Below, one piece after another: positions 34,325 to 44,841 of a DNA stretch of 59,720 bases. The stretch spans positions 1 to 59,720 of the forward strand of contig DATAOI010000062.1 of assembly GCA_036265815.1 (NCBI GenBank). The letters run 5' to 3'. Below the pieces are notes generated by a model. The model was not told the origin of the DNA, made no database searches, and saw only the letters and a program-made list of their open reading frames with translations. The stretch is from Gemmatimonadales bacterium. Lineage in GTDB: Bacteria > Gemmatimonadota > Gemmatimonadetes > Gemmatimonadales > GWC2-71-9. Made by a program: the position numbers and the translations under genes. The first letter of the stretch is position 1. Every line of letters begins with the position of its first letter.

Positions 34325-34977
34325 CAGTCCTCGACCTCGTCCAAGGCCCGCTGGAGCCGCTCGAGCTCCTCGGGACTGGGGCGATGCCCCGGATCTTCGG
34401 CCAGCGCGGGTGGACCCGCACCGGCCAGCGCGGCGCGCCGGCGGCTGATCACCGCGAACAGCGCCGCGCCCGCCGCCGCAATGGCAATGCCCGGTACGAA
34501 GTAGCCCGCCAGGTTGAACCCCTCGGGCTTCGGTGCCATCAAGGCCTTCTCGCCGTACTTGGCCACGAACGCATCGAGAATCTGCTGGGCCGTGAGCCCC
34601 TGCTGCCGCAGCGCCAGCACCTCGCGGTGCAGCCGGGGGGAGTAGGTGCAGGAGAAGTCCGTGGTGCGGCAGGTGAAGACGTCGAGCGTGCAGCCACAGT
34701 TGCAGGCCAGGCGCTGTTCGATCGCCTGAATCTCGGATCCGTCCTCGCCAGCACGGGTGGGCTGCCTCGGACGACCCAACGCGTCGGGATCACGCACGGT
34801 TCCCATGATGCCCCGGCCCGAGAGCGAATCCTGAACCGCGGGAGCCTGGAGCAGGGCCGCCATGTGCGGCATCGATGCGCCCATAGGCCGGCTCACCAGC
34901 GGCGCTGCCAGCACCGCGAGCCCCGTCCGAAGAAAGGCGCGCCGGCCCAACCCGGCATTTTCATCGCGATCCTTCAT
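34324..34977 (-). CDS. ccmH: Cytochrome c maturation thiol protein CcmH
   Basis: 217-residue CcmH-type protein, which keeps apocytochrome CxxCH cysteines reduced for heme attachment. The N-terminus has a twin-arginine-like motif (GRRAFLR, ~11-17). The active region is RLACNCGCTLDVFTC followed by FSC (Cys 92, 94, 96, 103, 110) in place of the simple LRCxxC. The three-helix core follows, with a C-terminal TM helix (YFVPGIAIAAAGAALFAVIS). It overlaps ccmF by four bases and the zinc-ribbon gene by one. Confidence 0.85.
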   Translation of the reverse strand: MKDRDENAGLGRRAFLRTGLAVLAAPLVSRPMGASMPHMAALLQAPAVQDSLSGRGIMGTVRDPDALGRPRQPTRAGEDGSEIQAIEQRLACNCGCTLDVFTCRTTDFSCTYSPRLHREVLALRQQGLTAQQILDAFVAKYGEKALMAPKPEGFNLAGYFVPGIAIAAAGAALFAVISRRRAALAGAGPPALAEDPGHRPSPEELERLQRALDEVED

Positions 34978-37013
34978 GCCTCATCCTTCCCTGCTCCGAC
35001 CAGCGTCACCCGATATCCCGCCTGCGCCTGGCGCGGAGCGGACACCGTCGGCCCGCCACCGGGCCACATCGTCAGCAGCCCGCCGCAGGCCAGGACCAGT
35101 CCGCCGAACCAAACCCACCAGACCAGCGGATTGATATTGAATCGGTAGACCGCCTGCTCCGTGCCGTCCACTGCGCCGGCGAACACCAGATACAGATCCT
35201 CCTGCAGGTTGCTGCGGATGCCGACTTCGGTGGAGGGCTCGAACGTCGGCCGCTTGAAGCTGTCCACGTGCTGCCGCTTCTCCGAGGTTAGCAGGCCCGC
35301 CTTGTGCCCGTCCTTCTCCACTTCGACCGTCGCCGCGGAGACCACCCGATTGAGTGCCTCGTACTGGGAGATGCCGACGTGAGTGAAGCGATATACGTGG
35401 CCGAACGGGCTGCGGAGCTCGACCGACTCGCCGGGCCGGAGGGTGGCCTCCTGCTGCACTTTGAACGCCATCCCCGCGAACGCCGCGAAGTAGATCAGCA
35501 TCCCGGTGTGCACCACATAGCCCCCGTAGCGTCGCCGGTTCCGCGCGACCAGACGGGCCAAGGCCACCGGAGTCGACTCTCCATGCATCCGCCGGCGGGC
35601 ACGGACGCCGCGATAGAACTCCTGCACGATGGTCCCCGCCACGAAGGCGGCGAGCGCCAGCGCCATCATCGGGTAGAGGTCGCGCATGCCGCCCGCGAGG
35701 AGCGCGGCCAGCACGAGACCACCCGCGGCCAGCGGTCCGAGGAACTGCCGCCGCAGATTGGCCGCCGATGCTTTGCGCCAGGCGATGAGCGGGCCCACCC
35801 CCGTCAGCCCCAGGAGGAGCAGGCCGAGCGGGACGTTCACGCGGTTGAAGAACGGCGGGCCGACCGTGATCTTGGTGCCCCGCACAGCCTCGGAGAGAAT
35901 GGGGAAGAGGGTGCCCCACAGGACCGAGAACGCGATCCCCACGAACAGCAGGTTGTTGAACAGGAACGCCGCCTCGCGGCTCAGCATCGATTCGAGCTGG
36001 ACATCGGCCTGGAGCAGCGGCCAGCGGGTGTACAGCAGGGTGAACGACAGAACCGCGGCCAGCACCAGGAAGCTGAGGAAGAAGTAGCCCACGTTGGACT
36101 GGGTGAAGCTGTGCACACTGGCGATCACGCCCGACCGGGTGATGAAGGTGCCGAAGATGCTCAGCAGGAACGTCCCCACGATGAGGCCCAGGTTCCACCG
36201 CTTGAGCATCCCCCGCTTCTCCTGGATCATCACCGAATGGAGAAACGCGGTCATGGTGAGCCAGGGCAGCAGGCTGGCGTTCTCCACCGGGTCCCATGCC
36301 CAGTAGCCTCCCCAGCCGAGCTCCACGTAGGCCCACCACATGCCCAGGGTGATGCCGATCGAGAGAAAGAGCCAGCTCACCAAGGTCCATTTGCGGATCG
36401 CCTGGATCCAGCCGGTATCCAGCCGCCGGGACAGCAACGCCGCCACGGCGAAGGCGAACGGAATAGTGATGCTGATATAGCCCAGGTAGAGCATCGGCGG
36501 GTGGATCACCATCCCCACGTTCTGCAGCTGCGGATTCAATCCCCGGCCATCCGCCGGGGTGAACGGCAGGCGCTCGAACGGGCTGGAGCCGAACACCATC
36601 ACGCTCACGAAGAAGGCCACTACCGCGGAGGTGACACCGGCCACGTAGGGCATGAGCTCCGCGTACCGCCGAGGCGTCAGCAGCTGGGCGAGACTGGCGA
36701 ACAGCGAGAGGACCACCGCCCAGAAGAGCAGCGAGCCTTTCTGTCCCGCCCAGAACGCGGAGACGATGAAGTAGGGCGGCAGGTTCCGGCTGGTGTACGC
36801 GGCCACGTACTCGATGTTGAAGTCGTGGCTGATGAGCCCCTTCCAGAGCGAGATCGACGCCACCACCAGGCAGCCGAAGATGGCGTACACCGAGCGCACC
36901 ACGGTGGCCGACAGCTCGGGCCGCCCGCGCCAGCGCCCGGTGAACGCGATCGCGACGCACCAGAGCCCGAGGAGGAGGGCGACCCAGAGAGCGAACTGTC
37001 CCAGCAGCGTCAT
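34974..37013 (-). CDS. ccmF: Cytochrome c heme lyase subunit CcmF
   Basis: 679-residue polytopic inner-membrane protein of the heme-handling family, which transfers heme from holo-CcmE to apocytochrome c. The WWD domain is visible as WWAYVELGWGGYWAWDPVEN (~227-246), preceded by HPPMLYLGYI with a heme-ligand type His. The C-terminal periplasmic domain contains PGESVELRSPFGHVYRFTHV. Length is normal. It lies ten bases after ccmE and overlaps ccmH. The heme exporter genes ccmABCD and ccmG are not in the window. Confidence 0.95.
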   Translation of the reverse strand: MTLLGQFALWVALLLGLWCVAIAFTGRWRGRPELSATVVRSVYAIFGCLVVASISLWKGLISHDFNIEYVAAYTSRNLPPYFIVSAFWAGQKGSLLFWAVVLSLFASLAQLLTPRRYAELMPYVAGVTSAVVAFFVSVMVFGSSPFERLPFTPADGRGLNPQLQNVGMVIHPPMLYLGYISITIPFAFAVAALLSRRLDTGWIQAIRKWTLVSWLFLSIGITLGMWWAYVELGWGGYWAWDPVENASLLPWLTMTAFLHSVMIQEKRGMLKRWNLGLIVGTFLLSIFGTFITRSGVIASVHSFTQSNVGYFFLSFLVLAAVLSFTLLYTRWPLLQADVQLESMLSREAAFLFNNLLFVGIAFSVLWGTLFPILSEAVRGTKITVGPPFFNRVNVPLGLLLLGLTGVGPLIAWRKASAANLRRQFLGPLAAGGLVLAALLAGGMRDLYPMMALALAAFVAGTIVQEFYRGVRARRRMHGESTPVALARLVARNRRRYGGYVVHTGMLIYFAAFAGMAFKVQQEATLRPGESVELRSPFGHVYRFTHVGISQYEALNRVVSAATVEVEKDGHKAGLLTSEKRQHVDSFKRPTFEPSTEVGIRSNLQEDLYLVFAGAVDGTEQAVYRFNINPLVWWVWFGGLVLACGGLLTMWPGGGPTVSAPRQAQAGYRVTLVGAGKDEA

Positions 37014-37023
37014 CGGAAGGATC

Positions 37024-37437
37024 TCAGGTTTTGGGAACGGCCTCGTAGCGGGAGCCGCACTTGGCGAGCACGTCGGTGGCCCGGATCACGCCGTCTCGAC
37101 CGAGCCGGCCCTCGACCACCACCTCGATATCGTTGGCATCGGTGAAGGTGTCCGGCACCAGCCCGTGGTAGGTGACCGGATAGGTCTTCACCCCGTCCGA
37201 GACCTTGAAATCGATCGTGCGGCTGGCGTTGTCGCGGTGGACCGAGCCCGGCACCACCTTGGCGCCTACCTTGAACCCGACGTTCTCGACGAAGGTGGGA
37301 TCGCTGGCAGTTTTGGCGGCGAGCTCCGCGGGCGTCAGGAAGTAGACCCCGGTCTCCTTCACGCCTTCGGCGATGAGGAACCCGACGCTGCCGACGATGA
37401 GTGCGGCACCGAGCAGGAATTTGTGACCAGCCTTCAT
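37024..37437 (-). CDS. ccmE: Cytochrome c maturation heme chaperone CcmE, Cys-type
   Basis: 137-residue heme chaperone with an N-terminal TM anchor (KFLLGAALIVGSVGFLIAEG) and an OB-fold beta-barrel in the periplasm. The covalent heme-binding His (normally in a HxxxY motif) is replaced by Cys: the motif reads AKCGSRY with Cys 127 and Tyr 131. A CxxxY form is known in some sulfate reducers and archaea, where heme attaches through Cys. It heads the ccmE-ccmF-ccmH-zinc-ribbon block. The start is the ATG at 37437; the open frame upstream of it is not CcmE-like. Confidence 0.92.
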   Translation of the reverse strand: MKAGHKFLLGAALIVGSVGFLIAEGVKETGVYFLTPAELAAKTASDPTFVENVGFKVGAKVVPGSVHRDNASRTIDFKVSDGVKTYPVTYHGLVPDTFTDANDIEVVVEGRLGRDGVIRATDVLAKCGSRYEAVPKT

Positions 37438-37516
37438 GACGCGTTCCCCGGCGCTTGGATGTCGGAGGGACCCACCGCTGAATCTAGCAAGGTGCCAGCG
37501 CCGGTGGTCGGCCGGG

Positions 37517-39016
37517 CTAGCGGTCTCCTCCGGCCCTGCGACCGTCCCGGGCCCAGGCGAGCGTCGCGGACACCGCCCGGTCCCAGCCCCGCCGCCGCTG
37601 CCCTCGCTCGCTGTCCGTGCTTCCCGGCTCGAACCGATCGAAGCGCCGCCCGCGAAGGAACTCCGCCGTATCCCGCCAGGCGCCGAGGGCGATCCCCGCC
37701 AGGCCCGCCGCCCCGAGTGCGGTGGTCTCCACCATATCGGGGCGTTCAACCGGCACGCCCATCACGTCTGCCTGGAACTGCATCAGCCAGTCGTTGGCGG
37801 CGGCGCCTCCATCGACCCTGAGGACCGGGACCCGGTGTCTGCCATCGGCGGTCATCGCGTCCAGCAGATCGGCGCTGCTGAAGGCCATCGCCTCCAGGGC
37901 CGCGCGGACCAGGTGGGCGCGGCCGGTGCCCCGGGTTATCCCGGTGATCGTCCCGCGCGCCTCGGCCTCCCAATGGGGAGTGCCCAGTCCCACGAAGGCG
38001 GGGACGAAGTGCACGCCCCCGCTGTCAGAGACGGTGCGCGCCATGGCCTCGGTCTCCTGCGCGCTCATGATGAGCCCCAGCCCGTCCCGCAGCCATTGCA
38101 CGGCTGCCCCCGCGATGAAGACGCTGCCTTCCAGCGCGTACGCCGGCTCGCCGCGCGGGCCGCACGCGGCGGTCGCGAGCACTCCCCGAGCCGGCTCCGG
38201 CAAATGCTGACCGGTGTAGACCAGGAGAAAGGCCCCGGTCCCATAGGTGTTCTTGGCCAGTCCATCGATACAGCACCCCTGCCCGAAGAGCGCGGCCTGC
38301 TGGTCGCCCGCGAGCCCGGCGATGGGAAGACTGATCCCCAGGTGTTCCGGGTCGGTCTCGCCCACGATTCCGGCGGACGGCACAACCAGCGGAAGAATCT
38401 CCCGAGGCACGCCGAAGGTGCCCAGCAGCTCGGTCTCCCAGTCACGGGCAGCGAGGTCGTAGAGCAGCGTGCGAGACGCGTTGGTGTGATCGGTGACGTG
38501 CACCCGGCCACCGGTCAGCCTGGCCACTAACCAGCTCTCCACGGTGCCCGCGGCCAGCTCCCCTTTCTCCGCACGACGGCGGAGTGCCGGATCGCGCAAC
38601 AGCCACTCGAGCTTGGTGGCGGTGAAGTAGGGGTCGGCCACGAGCCCGGTGCGGCGGCGAAGCATCGGTTCGACCCCTGCCTCCCGCAGCTCGCGGCAGC
38701 GGTCCGCCGTCCGGCGGTCCTGCCAGACGATGGCCGGGGCCACCGGCACCAGCGTCCGCCGGTCCCACAACACCGCGGTCTCCCGCTGGTTGGTGATCCC
38801 AAGTCCTAGCGGCTGGTCGCCCCCGGCGGCGAGGGCCTCGCGCATCGCCTCGATGGAGACGCGGACGATCTCCTCCGGGTCGTGCTCCACCCAGCCGGGC
38901 TGGGGATAATGCTGGGTGAACTCGCGGTAGCCGCGGCCGAGCAGGGTGCCGTCCTGGTGGATCAGGAGGGCCGTGGAGCCGGTGGTGCCTTGATCGAGGG
39001 CGAGAATGGAGGGCAC
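37517..39016 (-). CDS. glpK: Glycerol kinase
   Basis: 499-residue FGGY-family kinase that phosphorylates glycerol to sn-glycerol 3-phosphate. The phosphate-binding loop is LALDQGTTGSTALL (~5-18). The substrate loop is RRTGLVADPYFTATKLEWLL (~130-149), and the ATP site has GTGAFLLVYTG. The FGGY signature region reads LRVDGGAAANDWLMQFQAD. Length matches E. coli GlpK. I chose the GTG at 39016, 17 bases after the mtnA stop; the ORF extends upstream to an ATG inside mtnA that would add non-homologous residues. No glpF or glpD is next to it. Confidence 0.95.
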   Translation of the reverse strand: MPSILALDQGTTGSTALLIHQDGTLLGRGYREFTQHYPQPGWVEHDPEEIVRVSIEAMREALAAGGDQPLGLGITNQRETAVLWDRRTLVPVAPAIVWQDRRTADRCRELREAGVEPMLRRRTGLVADPYFTATKLEWLLRDPALRRRAEKGELAAGTVESWLVARLTGGRVHVTDHTNASRTLLYDLAARDWETELLGTFGVPREILPLVVPSAGIVGETDPEHLGISLPIAGLAGDQQAALFGQGCCIDGLAKNTYGTGAFLLVYTGQHLPEPARGVLATAACGPRGEPAYALEGSVFIAGAAVQWLRDGLGLIMSAQETEAMARTVSDSGGVHFVPAFVGLGTPHWEAEARGTITGITRGTGRAHLVRAALEAMAFSSADLLDAMTADGRHRVPVLRVDGGAAANDWLMQFQADVMGVPVERPDMVETTALGAAGLAGIALGAWRDTAEFLRGRRFDRFEPGSTDSERGQRRRGWDRAVSATLAWARDGRRAGGDR

Positions 39017-39032
39017 GGGGGAAGAGTGTCTC

Positions 39033-40052
39033 TCAGTCCGAGACCAGCGCGCGCGAGAGGTCTCCCGGAACAAAGACCCCGCGATCGGTGATGATACCCG
39101 TCACCAGCTCGGCCGGCGTCACGTCGAACGCCGGATTCCAGACCCCCGCGCCGGCCGGCGCCGCAGGGTGGCCGCGCCAACCCGCGACCTCGTCGCGCCC
39201 CCGCTCCTCGATCGGGATCGCCGCGCCGTCGGGCGTGGCGAGATCGACCGTCGAGCTCGGCGCGGCAACGTAGAACGGCACCCCATGCGCCCGCGCCGCG
39301 AGGGCCACGCCGTACGTCCCGATCTTGTTCGCCACGTCGCCATTGGCGGCGATCCGGTCGGCCCCGACGATGACGCAGGTGACATCCCCGCGGCGGAGCC
39401 GGCTCGCCGCCATCCCGTCGGCGATGACGGTGACCGGAATGCCCGCCCGGGTGAGCTCCCAGGCGGTGAGCCGGCTGCCCTGCAGCAGCGGACGAGTCTC
39501 GTCCGCGATCACCGCGACCCGCTTGCCGGCCTGGTGCGCGGTGTAGACCGGGGCGAGCGCGGTCCCGATGCCGCCGGTGGCCAGCGCCCCGGCGTTGCAG
39601 TGGGTGAGCACCGTGGCCTCCTCCCCCAGGAGCGGCAGGCCCGCGGCCCCGATCCGGGCGCACATGGCGCGATCTTCGTCCCAGATGTCGCGCGCCTCGG
39701 CCAGCAGTGCCTGCCGGAGGTCCTGCCCCTGGGCCGCGGCGTCCCGGGCGCGGCACACCATGCGGTCCAGCGCCCAGCGCAGGTTGACGGCGGTGGGACG
39801 GGTGGCACCCAGGGTGGCGGCGGCCGCCTCCACGCTGCCGAGCGTGTTGCTGGTTCGCGTGTCGAGCGTCACCCCCATCGCTGCCGCGATGCCGATGAGC
39901 GGGGCGCCGCGCACTCGCAGCATTCGGATCGCCTCGGCCACCTGCTCCACGGTCTCCAGATCGAGGTAGCGCTCCTGGTCCGGCAGGAGCGTCTGGTCCA
40001 GGATCCGGACGCCCTGGCTCCTGGTCCAATCAATCGGTGTCGGCATGGTCAT
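39033..40052 (-). CDS. mtnA: S-methyl-5-thioribose-1-phosphate isomerase
   Basis: 339-residue enzyme of the methionine salvage pathway that converts methylthioribose-1-phosphate to methylthioribulose-1-phosphate. It is related to eIF2B. Typical motifs are RVRGAPLIGIAAAMG (~49-63), LTHCNAGALATGGIGTAL with the catalytic Cys (~155), and VGADRIAANGDVANKIGTYG with the catalytic Asp (~236). The start chosen is ATG 40052 (MTMPTPIDWT). A second in-frame ATG two codons later is equally possible. Other salvage genes are not in the window. Confidence 0.93.
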   Translation of the reverse strand: MTMPTPIDWTRSQGVRILDQTLLPDQERYLDLETVEQVAEAIRMLRVRGAPLIGIAAAMGVTLDTRTSNTLGSVEAAAATLGATRPTAVNLRWALDRMVCRARDAAAQGQDLRQALLAEARDIWDEDRAMCARIGAAGLPLLGEEATVLTHCNAGALATGGIGTALAPVYTAHQAGKRVAVIADETRPLLQGSRLTAWELTRAGIPVTVIADGMAASRLRRGDVTCVIVGADRIAANGDVANKIGTYGVALAARAHGVPFYVAAPSSTVDLATPDGAAIPIEERGRDEVAGWRGHPAAPAGAGVWNPAFDVTPAELVTGIITDRGVFVPGDLSRALVSD

Positions 40053-40163
40053 GCCGGGAAGATAGCGCCCCGCGCCCCTCGACACCGGGCCGGAGGAGAG
40101 ACAGACTTTCAGACTGTTCCGGGCCACCGGCGCTCCAGGACCTCCCTTCATTCAGCGGTCATC

Positions 40164-40946
40164 ATGGCCTTCTCGACACTGCTCTTCGATCTCACCGATG
40201 GCATCGCCCAGATCACCATCAACCGTCCGGACAAGCTCAACGCGCTGAACGCCACCGTCATCGCCGAGCTCGACCAAGCCGTGACCCGAATCGAGACCGA
40301 TGCCACCGTTCGCGGCGTCATTCTCACCGGCGCCGGCCCCAAGGCGTTCGTCGCCGGTGCCGACATCGGCGAGATCGCCGGCCAGGACGCCATGGGCGGG
40401 CGCGCCCGCTCGCTCGCCGGGCAGGCGATGATGCGGCGACTGGAGCGGTGTGGCAAACCGGTCATCGCCGCCGTCAACGGATTCGCGCTCGGCGGGGGGT
40501 GCGAGCTCGCGATGGCCTGTCATCTCCGGATCGCGAGCGAGGGCGCCAGGTTCGGCCAGCCTGAGGTGAAACTGGGCATCGGACCCGGCTACGGGGGCAC
40601 GGTCCGGCTGCCGCGGCTCGTCGGCCGGGGCCGGGCCCTCCAGCTGCTGCTCACGGGGGAGATGATCGACGCGGAGGAGGCGTTCCGCATCGGCCTGGTC
40701 AACCGGGTGGTGCCCGCCGAGCGGCTGTTGGAGGAAGCCACGCGGCTGCTCCGCACCATTCTGGAGAACGGACCGCTCGCCGTACGCGCCTGCCTGGAAT
40801 CGGTGGATGCCGGGCTGGGGATGGGCCTGGACGACGCCCTGCTGTTCGAGGCCAACTACTTCGGCCTGCTCTCCGCCACCCAGGATATGCGGGAGGGAGC
40901 CCGGGCCTTTCTGGAGAAGCGGAAGCCTTCCTTCGAGGGTAAATGA
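40164..40946 (+). CDS. Enoyl-CoA hydratase/isomerase family protein
   Basis: 260-residue crotonase-fold enzyme, probably in fatty-acid or amino-acid beta-oxidation. The oxyanion-hole segment AFVAGADIGEI (~65-75) and both catalytic-glutamate motifs, GGGCELAM and FGQPEVKLG, are intact, so hydratase activity is likely. The C-terminal trimerisation helix is present (FGLLSATQDMREGARAFLEK). It starts a plus-strand run leading to recF-dciA-gyrB; its stop lies 36 bases before the next gene as placed here, or overlaps it by four if that gene starts at its first ATG. Confidence 0.9.
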   Translation: MAFSTLLFDLTDGIAQITINRPDKLNALNATVIAELDQAVTRIETDATVRGVILTGAGPKAFVAGADIGEIAGQDAMGGRARSLAGQAMMRRLERCGKPVIAAVNGFALGGGCELAMACHLRIASEGARFGQPEVKLGIGPGYGGTVRLPRLVGRGRALQLLLTGEMIDAEEAFRIGLVNRVVPAERLLEEATRLLRTILENGPLAVRACLESVDAGLGMGLDDALLFEANYFGLLSATQDMREGARAFLEKRKPSFEGK

Positions 40947-40984
40947 GCCTGCAATTTCACCTCCGACCCGGCTATTTTTGGGTG

Positions 40985-41383
40985 ATGCCCAAGAGCGCTT
41001 CTGGATGGGCGATGGCCGCCCTGGTGCTGGCGGCCTGCGGCGAGCGCGAGCGGCTCACCTTCCCTACCGGCAGCGACGAGGTCGGACCGGTCACCGAAAT
41101 TCTGACTCCGGCTGTCGATGACAGTGTCATCCGCCAGGGTGATCCCTTTGTCGTGAGTGGACGGTCATCCGACTTGGATGGGGTGGACTCGGTGTACTTC
41201 GATGTCCAAGGCGTGCCCGAGCAGCTGTCGCCACTGAAGGCCAGTGGCGCCGATACCACGTTCTTCGGCGTGCCGATCCCCACCTTCGGCCACTCCGGCG
41301 TCACCGTGGTCGTGCGGGTCTACGCCGTCGATCTCCTGGGTCAGCAGGGCGAACCCGCCAGCCGCCAGTTCCGCATCGAATAG
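40985..41383 (+). CDS. Hypothetical lipoprotein with Ig-like domain, 132 aa
   Basis: Secreted protein with a lipobox (MAALVLAACGERE). A single beta-sandwich-like domain follows (VTEILTPAVDDSVIRQGDPF, VSGRSSDLDGVDSVYFDVQG, VTVVVRVYAVDLLGQQGEPA), resembling a bacterial Ig or fibronectin-like fold. The frame is also open from an ATG at 40943 that overlaps the previous stop; I chose 40985 because it gives a normal-length signal peptide. Its stop overlaps the recF GTG by one base. Function is unknown. Confidence 0.7.
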   Translation: MPKSASGWAMAALVLAACGERERLTFPTGSDEVGPVTEILTPAVDDSVIRQGDPFVVSGRSSDLDGVDSVYFDVQGVPEQLSPLKASGADTTFFGVPIPTFGHSGVTVVVRVYAVDLLGQQGEPASRQFRIE

Positions 41384-42456
41384 TGCGGCTTCGCCGGCTG
41401 GTGGTCCGCGGGTTTCGTAACCTAGCCGATCTCGACTGCGAGCCCCCTGACGCCGGTGCGGCGGTTCTCGGCAGCAACGCACAGGGCAAGACCAGTCTGC
41501 TCGAGGCCATCTACTACGCGGTGCTGTTCCGCTCCTTTCGCGGAGCGCCCGATCAAGAGGTGGCCCGCTTCGACGGCCCCGGGTTTCGGGTGGAGACCGC
41601 CGTGGGCGGAGGGCGGGTGCAGTCGCTGGTGAGCTCGTACCAGGCGGCGGGCCGCAGGAAGCGGATCGTGGTAGACGGCGAGGAGACGGTCCGCCTGGCC
41701 GATGCAGTGGGCGGCTGGCTCGCGGTCGTGTTCCTTCCGACCGACGTCGCACTCGCGTCGGGGCCCGCGGGGGAGCGACGGCAGTATCTCGACCGGCTGC
41801 TGTCTCTGGCCCAGCGTCCCTACTTGCGGGCGCTCTCCCGCTACCGGGCGGCGCTGGCGCAGCGGAACAGCGCGCTACGGCAGGAGCGGGACGAATTGGC
41901 CCGGGCGTTCGATGCTCCACTTGCAGCGGCAGGCGCGGAGGTGGTGCGGGCTCGGCAGCTCTGGGCCGCCGAGGCCGCCGGGCAGTTCGCCGCGGAGTTG
42001 GAGTGCCTCGGGGAACCCGGGCCGACGCGGCTGGTCTATCGGAGCACCGATGAGCTTGCCGACCCGGCGGCCTGGCCGGCGGCGCTGGAGGCCGTGGTGC
42101 CGCAAGACCGGGCGCGGGGCATGACCAGCATCGGTCCCCACCGGGACGATCTGGTGCTCGAGATCGGCGGAAAGGCCTTGCGCAATTTCGGCTCGACCGG
42201 CCAACAGCGGAGCGCCGCGGTGGCGCTCAAGCTGCTGGAGCTCACGGCGCTCCGGAGTGCCACCGGCACCGAGCCGGCCCTGCTGCTGGACGACGTCTTC
42301 GCCGAGCTCGACCGAGAGCGCCAGCGCCGGCTGGCGCGCCGGCTACTGGGCGGAGCGGGCCGGCAGGTGTTCGTCACCGCGCCTCGTCCCGACGAGCTGC
42401 CGGCCGAGTTGGCACTGCCGGTCTGGACCGTGGACGCGGGGAGACTCAAGCAGTGA
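41383..42456 (+). CDS. recF: DNA replication/repair protein RecF
   Basis: 357-residue SMC-like ATPase that helps load RecA at gaps. The N-terminus MRLRRLVVRGFRNLADL leads into Walker A GSNAQGKTSLLEAIYY (~30-45; Ala replaces the usual Gly in GxNGQGKT). Then come FLPTDVALASGPAGERRQYL, a signature-like STGQQRSAAVALKL (~270-283), and Walker B ALLLDDVFAELD. The GTG start overlaps the upstream stop. It is followed by dciA with a four-base overlap and by gyrB, a common replication-linked order; dnaA and dnaN are absent. Confidence 0.94.
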   Translation: MRLRRLVVRGFRNLADLDCEPPDAGAAVLGSNAQGKTSLLEAIYYAVLFRSFRGAPDQEVARFDGPGFRVETAVGGGRVQSLVSSYQAAGRRKRIVVDGEETVRLADAVGGWLAVVFLPTDVALASGPAGERRQYLDRLLSLAQRPYLRALSRYRAALAQRNSALRQERDELARAFDAPLAAAGAEVVRARQLWAAEAAGQFAAELECLGEPGPTRLVYRSTDELADPAAWPAALEAVVPQDRARGMTSIGPHRDDLVLEIGGKALRNFGSTGQQRSAAVALKLLELTALRSATGTEPALLLDDVFAELDRERQRRLARRLLGGAGRQVFVTAPRPDELPAELALPVWTVDAGRLKQ

Positions 42457-42773
42457 CCGAGAAGCGCCGTCCCACCTCGCTGGCCGATGCGCTGGCGAGC
42501 TACCTCCGGCAGTCGGGCTTCTCCAAGCGGATGCAGCAGGCGGGCATCATCGAGGAGTGGGCCAGCCTGGTGGGGCCGCAGATCGCGGCGGTCACCGCGC
42601 CGGAGTCGGTCACCCAGGACGGGGTGCTCCGCGTCCGCGTCGCCACCGCGCCCTGGGCCAACGAGCTGAGTCTGATGACCCCCAAGATCCTGGCCCGGCT
42701 CAATGCCGGCCGGACCGGGAGAGTGAAGGAAATCCGCTGGGTGCCCGGCCTCTTGGACCGGCCCCGGCCCTGA
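42453..42773 (+). CDS. dciA: DciA family (DUF721) helicase-loading protein
   Basis: 106-residue DUF721 protein. It begins MTEKRRPTSLADALASYLRQ, then IIEEWASLVGPQIAAVTAPE and the core VLRVRVATAPWANELSLMTP. DciA is the ancestral loader of the DnaB helicase in bacteria lacking DnaC/DnaI. Placement between recF and gyrB is frequent for this family. It overlaps recF by four bases and ends three bases before the gyrB ATG. Confidence 0.88.
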   Translation: MTEKRRPTSLADALASYLRQSGFSKRMQQAGIIEEWASLVGPQIAAVTAPESVTQDGVLRVRVATAPWANELSLMTPKILARLNAGRTGRVKEIRWVPGLLDRPRP

Positions 42774-44729
<1,956 letters not shown>

Positions 44730-44756
44730 GCCGCCTGCCGGAGCAAAGGTTTTCTG

Positions 44757-44790
44757 GAAGCGGGCGCCGGGATGGCGCCCGCTTCGTTTT
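44757..44790 (+). terminator. Intrinsic terminator after gyrB
   Basis: A perfect 12-bp stem (GAAGCGGGCGCC at 44757-44768 and GGCGCCCGCTTC at 44774-44785) with a 5-nt loop is followed by GTTTT. It is GC-rich, has a T-run and lies 28 bases after the gyrB stop, which makes it the clearest Rho-independent terminator in the window. Confidence 0.88.
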
Positions 44791-44807
44791 GGGCTTGCGA
44801 CGGGCCC

Positions 44808-44835
44808 TTGCTGTATTCCCATATCGGAATATATT
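44808..44835 (+). promoter_or_regulatory. Promoter with palindromic operator of the arsR-type operon
   Basis: TTGCTG (44808-44813) and TATATT (44830-44835) form -35 and -10 boxes with a 16-base spacer. An inverted repeat TATTCC-N6-GGAATA (44814-44831) fills the spacer, where a bound repressor would block RNA polymerase. The -10 ends seven bases before the ATG at 44842, so the transcript is probably leaderless. Autorepression by the ArsR-type protein is an inference from the position. Confidence 0.65.
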
Positions 44836-44841
44836 GCGGCC

